The position numbers and the translations under genes were made by a program. 10,789 nucleotides of DNA from an uncultured Muribaculaceae bacterium (GTDB lineage: Bacteria; Bacteroidota; Bacteroidia; Bacteroidales; Muribaculaceae). The stretch covers positions 1 to 10,789 of the forward strand of contig CANRZQ010000076.1 of the NCBI GenBank assembly GCA_947644475.1, read 5' to 3'. Within the stretch, counting starts at the first letter, position 1. Each line of letters starts with the position of its first letter. The notes under the pieces are model-generated. The model worked only from the letters and a program-made list of their open reading frames with translations, was not told where the DNA came from and made no database searches. Of this stretch, positions 5,806-10,789 are shown piece after piece.

Positions 5806-6939
5806 ATGACTAAGAAATATCTTGTGACCGGCGCCGCCGGTTTTATCGGAGCCAACTTCGTGAAATATCTTCTCGGACAATATGGCAAAGACGTGGAGAT
5901 TGTGATTCTCGACGCCCTCACATATGCCGGCAACCTGATGACTATAAAAGATGAAATCGAATTGCCCAACGTGCGTTTTGTCAAAGGTGATATCGGCGAC
6001 CGTGCGCTTGTTGATTCAATCCTGCGTGAGTTTGACCCCGACTACATTGTGAATTTCGCAGCGGAAAGCCATGTCGACCGCTCGATAACCAATCCTCGCC
6101 TTTTCCTCGAGACTAATATACTCGGCACGCAGACTCTGCTCGACGCTGCCCGCGATTTCTGGGGCAAGGAGCCGGGCGACCGCAAATATCTGCAAATATC
6201 CACTGATGAGGTGTACGGCGCGCTCGAACTTGGCGATGAAGCCCGCGACGAGGCGATTGACGAGGACATCCGCGACGTGGCTCCCGGCCGCGACACCATC
6301 CGCGTCTATGGCCCCGGAATGTTCACGGAACAGACCCCGATGTCGCCCCACTCGCCGTATTCGGCATCGAAGGCCTCGGCCGACATGCTCGTGATGGCTT
6401 ACCACGATACATACGGGCTGCCGGTGAACATCACACGCTGCTCCAACAACTATGGCCCTTATCATTTCCCCGAGAAATTCATTCCTCTGCTCATCAACAA
6501 CATACGCAACGGCCGTGAACTGCCTGTTTACGGCAAGGGCGTGAACGTGCGCGACTGGCTCTATGTCGAGGACCACGCCCGTGCCATCGACGCCGTGCTC
6601 CGCCGCGGACGGGTAGGGGAGATTTACAATATCGGCGGCTTCAATGAAATGCAGAATATCGACATTGTGCATCTCGTTATCGACCTCGTGGCCGAAATGA
6701 CCGGAACGGAACCCCGCACCGACCTTATCCGCTATGTCACCGACCGACCCGGCCACGACATGCGCTATGCCATCGACCCTCACAAGATAGCCAAGGAACT
6801 GGGCTGGACCCCGGCCACAAAATTTTCCGACGGCATCCGCAAGACCATCCGCTGGTATATCGACAATCCCGAATGGGTGGAATCCGTTACCTCCGGCGAC
6901 TATCAGAAGTACTATCAGCAGATGTACGCCGACAGATAA
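5806..6939 (+). CDS. rmlB: dTDP-glucose 4,6-dehydratase
   Basis: This 377-residue extended SDR enzyme converts dTDP-glucose to dTDP-4-keto-6-deoxyglucose in the cytosol. The NAD-binding TGAAGFIGANF is at residues 8-18, followed by DALTYAGN (36-43). The catalytic triplet Thr133-Asp134-Glu135 in ISTDEVYG and Tyr185/Lys189 in SPYSASKASADM are all present, as are NNYGPYHFPEKFIP and RDWLYVEDH, which are typical of RmlB rather than other epimerases. It is slightly longer than average, with an insertion after EVYGAL (about residues 141-178) that is common in Bacteroidetes homologues. Its product feeds the ketoisomerase/aminotransferase two genes downstream. No rmlC or rmlD is in the window, so the unit points to an amino sugar rather than rhamnose. 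Confidence 0.95.
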   Translation: MTKKYLVTGAAGFIGANFVKYLLGQYGKDVEIVILDALTYAGNLMTIKDEIELPNVRFVKGDIGDRALVDSILREFDPDYIVNFAAESHVDRSITNPRLFLETNILGTQTLLDAARDFWGKEPGDRKYLQISTDEVYGALELGDEARDEAIDEDIRDVAPGRDTIRVYGPGMFTEQTPMSPHSPYSASKASADMLVMAYHDTYGLPVNITRCSNNYGPYHFPEKFIPLLINNIRNGRELPVYGKGVNVRDWLYVEDHARAIDAVLRRGRVGEIYNIGGFNEMQNIDIVHLVIDLVAEMTGTEPRTDLIRYVTDRPGHDMRYAIDPHKIAKELGWTPATKFSDGIRKTIRWYIDNPEWVESVTSGDYQKYYQQMYADR

Positions 6940-6940
6940 T

Positions 6941-6961
6941 GACTATTGACTAACGACTAAT
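6941..6961 (+). repeat. Three 7-bp tandem units between rmlB and rmlA
   Basis: GACTATT, GACTAAC and GACTAAT follow each other directly after the rmlB stop. The 33-bp spacer consists largely of this degenerate microsatellite, which contains many stop codons. No promoter is evident, so rmlA is probably co-transcribed with rmlB. Confidence 0.7.
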
Positions 6962-6972
6962 AACAAATTTAG

Positions 6973-7857
6973 ATGAAAGGAATCGTACTTGCAGGCGGGT
7001 CCGGAACGCGCCTCTACCCCATAACGAGAGGAATCTCCAAGCAGTTGGTGCCTATCTACGACAAGCCCATGATTTATTACCCGATCTCGGTGCTAATGCT
7101 TGCAGGCATCCGCGACATCCTCATCATATCCACGCCCACCGACCTTCCCGGCTTCAAGCGTCTGCTCGGAAGCGGCGAGCAGATTGGCGTGAATTTCACC
7201 TATGCCGAGCAGCCTCGTCCCGAGGGGCTGGCCCAGGCATTCATAATAGGCCGTGAGTTTGTCGGCGACGACGACGTGTGTCTTGTGCTCGGCGACAATA
7301 TCTTCTATGGACAGGGATTCACCGGAATGTTGCATCAGGCCGTGCGTACAGCCGCCGAGGAGCGCAAGGCCACGGTGTTTGGCTACTCGGTTCTCGACCC
7401 TCAGCGTTATGGCGTTGTTGAACTCGATGCCGAGGGCAACGCCCTCTCGATAGAGGAAAAGCCGGCCAATCCAAAGAGCGACAAGGCCGTCGTCGGGCTT
7501 TACTTCTACCCCAACGATGTGGTGAAGGTGGCCGCCGAGGTGAAGCCAAGCGCGCGCGGCGAACTCGAAATCACCACGGTGAATGAAGAGTACCTGCGCG
7601 AGCAGCGTCTGAAAGTGCAATGCTTCGGCCGAGGCTTCGCATGGCTCGACACGGGCACCATCGACTCCATGATGGAGGCTTCGGCGTTTATCGAGGCCAT
7701 CGAGAAACGCCAGGGGCTGAAAGTGGCCGCGCTTGAGGAGATAGCCTATCGCCGCGGCTTTATCGATGCCGACCGTCTGCGCGAACTGGCCATGCCCATG
7801 AAGGCTAACCATTACGGACAGTATCTCATCAACCTTGCCGATGGCAAAATATCCTGA
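6973..7857 (+). CDS. rmlA: glucose-1-phosphate thymidylyltransferase
   Basis: A 294-residue nucleotidyltransferase of the usual RmlA length, making dTDP-glucose from dTTP and glucose-1-phosphate, the first step of the pathway. The signature GGSGTRLYP (residues 8-16) with KQLVPIYDKPMIYYP (23-37) is the nucleotide-binding loop and sugar-site region. Asp108 in LVLGDNIFYG is the metal-binding aspartate. YAEQPRPEGLAQAF, GVVELDAEGN and EEKPANPKSD are family-specific, and FAWLDTGT closes the active site. It follows rmlB by 33 bp and overlaps the start of the fusion gene by 17 bp, so the three genes are probably translated from one message. Confidence 0.96.
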   Translation: MKGIVLAGGSGTRLYPITRGISKQLVPIYDKPMIYYPISVLMLAGIRDILIISTPTDLPGFKRLLGSGEQIGVNFTYAEQPRPEGLAQAFIIGREFVGDDDVCLVLGDNIFYGQGFTGMLHQAVRTAAEERKATVFGYSVLDPQRYGVVELDAEGNALSIEEKPANPKSDKAVVGLYFYPNDVVKVAAEVKPSARGELEITTVNEEYLREQRLKVQCFGRGFAWLDTGTIDSMMEASAFIEAIEKRQGLKVAALEEIAYRRGFIDADRLRELAMPMKANHYGQYLINLADGKIS

Positions 7858-9454
7858 AATAATTACATTTCCACGCATCAACGACCCGCGGGGCAACCTT
7901 TCGTTTATCGAAGGGGGAGCCGGCGGGTCGGTTCCCTTTGATATAAAGCGCGTGTTCTATCTCTACGACGTGCCGGCCGATGCCGAGCGCGGGGGACACG
8001 CCCATTACAGTTGCCAGCAGTTGCTTATAGCGCTCAGCGGCAGTTTCAACGTGAAAGTAACCGACGGCTTCACCGAGAAGTCGTTTCACCTCAGCCGTCC
8101 TTGGTCCGGGCTTCTGATACCGCCCGGCTACTGGCGCACGATGGACAATTTTACCTCCGGCGCAGTGTGCCTTGTGCTCACTTCCGAGCGATACTCCGAG
8201 GAAGATTATATCCGCGACTATCATGACTTCCTGCGTCTTTCGGCGGATGGGAAGTTGGGACGTCGGGAAGATGGGGAGTCGGGAAGTGAGGAAGTCGGGA
8301 AGATGGGGAGTGGGGGAGATGTGGACGTTCGTTATCCTTTCCTCGACCTTGGTAGCATCAACCGGCCATATCTGCCGGAAATCGAAGACGCGGCCCTGCG
8401 CGTGATACGTTCGGGCCGCTATATAGGCGGCGGAGAGGTTGAGCGGTTTGAAGCCGACCTCCGGGCATATACCGGTGCTCCATATGCCGTGGGCGTTAGC
8501 AACGGGCTCGACGCCCTGCGCCTTATCCTTCGGGCATGGATTGAACTGGGTCGCCTCGCGCCCGGCGATGAAGTGATAGTGCCGTCGAACACCTATATCG
8601 CGTCAGTGCTTGCCATTACCGACAACGGGCTTACACCCGTGTTTGTCGAGCCTGACCTTGCCACGCTCAATCTCGACAGCGCAAAAGTAGAGGCCGCCGT
8701 CACGCCGCGCACGCGTGCCGTGATGCCCGTGCATCTTTATGGCCGTGTATGCTGGGATGCCACGCTTGCCTCAATAGTGCGCCGCCACAATCTGCTTGTG
8801 ATAGAAGACAATGCCCAGGCCATTGGCGCGCTGTCGGAAACCCCCGGCCTGTTCGGAACCATAGCCGCCGGATCGCTCGGCCATGCCGGGGCGTTCTCGT
8901 TCTATCCTACGAAGAACCTCGGCGCCATGGGCGACGCCGGTGCTGTCGTGACCCACGACGCCGAACTGGCACGCGCCGTCGCGGCCCTGCGCAATTATGG
9001 CAGCCTGCGGCAGTACGATAACATCTATGCCGGGCTCAACTGCCGTCTCGACCCCATGCAGGCAGCCATCCTGTCGGCCAAGATGCCGCATCTGGCAGAG
9101 GAAAACCGCGCCCGCCGCGCCAATGCCGCCATATATCTTTCGGAAATTGCCAACCCCCTTGTCTCGATTCCCGCTCCGGCAGCGGCCGAGACGTCGGTAT
9201 GGCATCAATTTGTGGTGCGGGTTGCCGACCGCGACACATTCCGGGCATACCTTGCCGCCAACGGAGTGGAGACTGCGGTGCATTACGCCACTGTGCCTCA
9301 TCGCCAGCCATGTTACAGCCGCTACTCCTCGCTGTCGTTGCCAATAGCCGAGCGCATCGGGCGCGAGGTGGTGAGCCTTCCGGTAAGTTCGTGCACGAGC
9401 GAGGCCGACGCCAAAGCCATAGCCGGGATTGTTAATGGATTTAAAGACAGTTAA
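7841..9454 (+). CDS. Fused dTDP-4-keto-6-deoxyglucose 3,4-ketoisomerase (FdtA/QdtA) and 3-aminotransferase (FdtB/QdtB)
   Basis: The ATG at 7841 is preferred over TTG 7835 and gives 537 residues. Residues 1-133 are a WxcM/FdtA-type cupin: RGNLSFIE, RGGHAH (50-55; His53 and His55 are active-site candidates) and IPPGYWRTMDNF. Residues 164-537 are a DegT-family aminotransferase beginning YPFLDLGSINRPYLPEI, with GVSNGLDALRLIL, Asp323 in VIEDNAQAIGA and the PLP lysine Lys358 in SFYPTKNLGAMGD. Together these isomerise and transaminate the RmlB product to dTDP-3-amino-3,6-dideoxy-galactose (Fuc3N) or -glucose (Qui3N); the sequence does not tell me which. The two activities are usually separate adjacent genes. 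Here residues about 135-160 are a low-complexity Gly/Glu/Lys/Ser linker encoded by a purine-rich repeat. GTG 8321 could serve as an independent start for the aminotransferase part. Confidence 0.9.
   Translation: MAKYPEIITFPRINDPRGNLSFIEGGAGGSVPFDIKRVFYLYDVPADAERGGHAHYSCQQLLIALSGSFNVKVTDGFTEKSFHLSRPWSGLLIPPGYWRTMDNFTSGAVCLVLTSERYSEEDYIRDYHDFLRLSADGKLGRREDGESGSEEVGKMGSGGDVDVRYPFLDLGSINRPYLPEIEDAALRVIRSGRYIGGGEVERFEADLRAYTGAPYAVGVSNGLDALRLILRAWIELGRLAPGDEVIVPSNTYIASVLAITDNGLTPVFVEPDLATLNLDSAKVEAAVTPRTRAVMPVHLYGRVCWDATLASIVRRHNLLVIEDNAQAIGALSETPGLFGTIAAGSLGHAGAFSFYPTKNLGAMGDAGAVVTHDAELARAVAALRNYGSLRQYDNIYAGLNCRLDPMQAAILSAKMPHLAEENRARRANAAIYLSEIANPLVSIPAPAAAETSVWHQFVVRVADRDTFRAYLAANGVETAVHYATVPHRQPCYSRYSSLSLPIAERIGREVVSLPVSSCTSEADAKAIAGIVNGFKDS
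8246..8320 (+). repeat. Purine-rich degenerate tandem repeat encoding the fusion linker
   Basis: The top strand is almost free of C and built from GGGAAG, GGGGAG and GAAGTC words. GTCGGGAAGATGGGGAGT occurs perfectly twice, at 8262-8279 and 8294-8311, a 32-bp period. This is unlike the balanced GC codons on either side and resembles intergenic microsatellites of Bacteroidetes (from memory). Confidence 0.85.
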
Positions 9455-9479
9455 AACCGTTAACTTTCAGGTGTTTCAG

Positions 9480-9522
9480 GCGGTTAAAAAAGGTTATACG
9501 GCATAAATTTGCGGTTAAAAAA
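9480..9522 (+). promoter_or_regulatory. Repeated GCGGTTAAAAAA pair overlapping a -7-like box
   Basis: GCGGTTAAAAAA occurs perfectly at 9480-9491 and 9511-9522, 31 bp apart (about three helical turns). TAAATTTG at 9504-9511, a match to TAnnTTTG, lies between the two copies. Related GTTAA words occur at 9450-9464. The gap 9455-9597 contains no gene that I can see. These may be regulator sites or an AT-rich promoter region; no protein partner can be named. Confidence 0.35.
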
Positions 9523-9533
9523 CGTTAGGAGTG

Positions 9534-9564
9534 TTGTCGGCATAGACAATGCTTTGTACTTTCA
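9534..9564 (+). promoter_or_regulatory. Candidate promoter for the exported protein gene
   Basis: TTG (9534-9536), a 20-bp spacer and TACTTTCA (9557-9564) approximate the Bacteroidetes -33/-7 arrangement; the last two -7 bases deviate. Initiation near 9571 would leave about 27 bases to ATG 9598. Confidence 0.35.
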
Positions 9565-9597
9565 CCGGCGAAAAATTATCCTATGATATCCGCCGGT

Positions 9598-10713
9598 ATG
9601 AAAAATTCCCTGATACTGCTATTGCTTCTTGCCGTAATCCCCTCCTATGGCCGCAGGCCCAAGCATGACAAGTTGTCGGGCGTGCATGTGCTGCCCGAAT
9701 TTGTCTATACCCCCGGCGAAAACCGGGCCTTGCACATTCTTGCCTTTGTGCGCGACTCGTCGACACTTACGACATATACCGACACCGTGATTCTTTTTCG
9801 GGAAAAATGGGTCGACTTCATGCTGCCCGACCGTCCGACAAAGAAAATGCGCGGATGGAGGAGGCCGCGAGTCCTGACTACAAAGTCGTATTATCGCTTC
9901 AAGGACTATGGCGGCCTCGACAGCGTGAGCGACAAATGCAGCCATCATTTTTCATGGTCGGACTGGGTTGGGGTAGTCAGGAGAGTTGGTATTCCGCAAA
10001 AGATAGCTGCCGGCACCAACGCCGCCGACACATTATTCGGACGATACAGCCCTGCGGAGATTTGGAAAAGCGACAGCGACGGAATCTCGCTTCGCGCAAA
10101 TATACTTGCCGACACCACTGCCCGCCGCTGGGTGCCCGACCTGTCGCTTTTCTTCCGCGACGATATAGAATTTCACGAATTCCGGGTAAAATTCAGGTTC
10201 AGTATTCCCGAGGACAGCATCATACGTGCCCGCGACATCGAGAGAATCGACTGCAAAATCTCGTCGGAAGGCCGCGGCCACCCGCTGTTCAGTTTCCACA
10301 AGCCGCATCAGCCATTTTTTGTCGACACATACGCACAGGTCTATATAATCGACAGGGCGTATATCCCCATAAAAGAGGCGCAGGAATGGGAAAACGTCGA
10401 TTTACGCTCGCTTGACCTGAGGCCTCCGTCGGAAATAGTGCCCGGCAAGTCGGCGGATGCGCTTGCCCTCATAGCCCGAGTGGAGGGAATCGACCATGAC
10501 GGAAGCCGACTGGCCATTCAGCCCGACTCGCGCCTTGGGCGTCCCAAGCCAAGACGCAATTTCGGCCAGGCCGTGTGGCGCCGTCTGACCAACATGGTCA
10601 CCGGCCCCATAATAAAGGTACACGACATCCACGAGGTGAAAAAAGACATGGAGCGGCAGCGCAGGCTCAACGAACTCGAACAGAAAAAAACAAGAAAAAG
10701 AGGCGCAAACTGA
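9598..10713 (+). CDS. Exported protein of unknown function, basic C-terminus
   Basis: I do not recognise this family. From ATG 9598 the protein has 371 residues and starts with a textbook signal peptide: MKNS, then a hydrophobic core LILLLLLAVIP, then SYG with cleavage likely just after. ATG 9583 would add five residues (MISAG) and is possible. The mature part is rich in aromatic and charged residues (FREKWVDFMLP, KSYYRFKDYGG, HHFSWSDWVG, FRDDIEFHEFRVKFRF), suggesting a beta-rich periplasmic or surface domain. Only a few cysteines are present, and there is no lipobox or later membrane span. The last 40 residues are strongly basic (KKDMERQRRLNELEQKKTRKRG) and could form a coiled coil. It lies 143 bp past the sugar genes with its own promoter-like boxes, so a link to the glycan locus is not shown. 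Confidence 0.75.
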   Translation: MKNSLILLLLLAVIPSYGRRPKHDKLSGVHVLPEFVYTPGENRALHILAFVRDSSTLTTYTDTVILFREKWVDFMLPDRPTKKMRGWRRPRVLTTKSYYRFKDYGGLDSVSDKCSHHFSWSDWVGVVRRVGIPQKIAAGTNAADTLFGRYSPAEIWKSDSDGISLRANILADTTARRWVPDLSLFFRDDIEFHEFRVKFRFSIPEDSIIRARDIERIDCKISSEGRGHPLFSFHKPHQPFFVDTYAQVYIIDRAYIPIKEAQEWENVDLRSLDLRPPSEIVPGKSADALALIARVEGIDHDGSRLAIQPDSRLGRPKPRRNFGQAVWRRLTNMVTGPIIKVHDIHEVKKDMERQRRLNELEQKKTRKRGAN

Positions 10714-10727
10714 AAAGTCGGTGCATG

Positions 10728-10744
10728 GAATCGCGTAGCGATTC
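10728..10744. repeat. Short perfect inverted repeat after the last gene
   Basis: GAATCGC, loop GTA, GCGATTC: a 7-bp perfect stem 15 bp after the stop codon. No T-tract follows. It may be a weak terminator or part of the interspersed repeat beginning next to it. Confidence 0.55.
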
Positions 10745-10751
10745 GGAAAGA

Positions 10752-10787
10752 AATTTGTGAAATTCGTGCAATCTGTGAAATTTGTGT
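10752..10787 (+). repeat. Four tandem 9-bp units (AATYYGTGN)
   Basis: AATTTGTGA, AATTCGTGC, AATCTGTGA and AATTTGTGT run head to tail and reach almost to the window edge, so the array may continue. The pattern resembles intergenic repeats I associate with Bacteroidales; function unknown. Confidence 0.75.
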
Positions 10788-10789
10788 AC

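Noticed and set aside
6016..6783. Long minus-strand open frame within rmlB
   Set aside because: An antisense shadow caused by GC-rich codons of a confidently identified gene; the same applies to 4831-5508, 7093-7896 and 8771-9301.
5806..7857. Rhamnose biosynthesis operon
   Set aside because: rmlA and rmlB are present but rmlC and rmlD are not; the next gene is a 3,4-ketoisomerase/aminotransferase fusion, which directs the intermediate to a 3-amino sugar.
8246..8320. CRISPR array
   Set aside because: The repeat is a short, degenerate, purine-rich tandem without constant repeats separated by unique spacers, and it is translated as part of a gene.

Overview
The window looks like a polysaccharide or glycoconjugate (capsule, O-antigen or protein-glycan) locus of a Bacteroidales bacterium, possibly Muribaculaceae or Bacteroidaceae. 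The grounds are TAnnTTTG-type promoter boxes, the style of the aminotransferase and nucleotide-sugar genes, and several short interspersed repeats of a kind I associate with that order. This placement is inference; no taxonomic marker is present. All genes are on the + strand.

Layout. (1) 1-137: probable C-terminal end of an acyltransferase, running into a C13 homopolymer. (2) 138-5658: a tightly packed operon of a PglD/NeuD-like N-acyltransferase, an acyl carrier protein, a FabH-like ketosynthase, an SDR reductase, a second FabH-like ketosynthase and a DegT-family aminotransferase, closed by a strong hairpin at 5683-5718. (3) 5767-9454: a second transcription unit with its own promoter: rmlB, rmlA, and a fused FdtA/QdtA-type ketoisomerase plus FdtB/QdtB-type aminotransferase. 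(4) 9455-9597: an intergenic region with repeats and promoter-like boxes. (5) 9598-10713: an unrecognised exported protein, followed by a hairpin and a 9-bp tandem repeat.

How the genes may work together. The second unit gives a complete route from glucose-1-phosphate to a dTDP-3-amino-3,6-dideoxyhexose: RmlA, RmlB, 3,4-ketoisomerase, 3-transaminase. In the first unit the DegT enzyme would make an NDP-4-amino sugar. The ACP, two ketosynthases and ketoreductase could build a short, probably hydroxylated acyl group, and the PglD-like enzyme or a missing acyltransferase could place it on an amino sugar. The acyl product is inferred, not seen.

The most unusual feature is a 568-bp C/G-palindrome-bounded element (3999-4566) inserted in frame inside the DegT aminotransferase gene. 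It carries an intact-looking DUF559 (PD-(D/E)XK) nuclease domain. Removing it with a 2-bp AA duplication restores an ordinary 412-residue aminotransferase. Its right end is present twice as a 49-bp direct repeat, and recombination between the copies would also keep the frame. A second repeat-driven oddity is the FdtA-FdtB fusion, whose linker is a purine-rich tandem repeat with a 32-bp period, so loss or gain of a unit would split the fusion.
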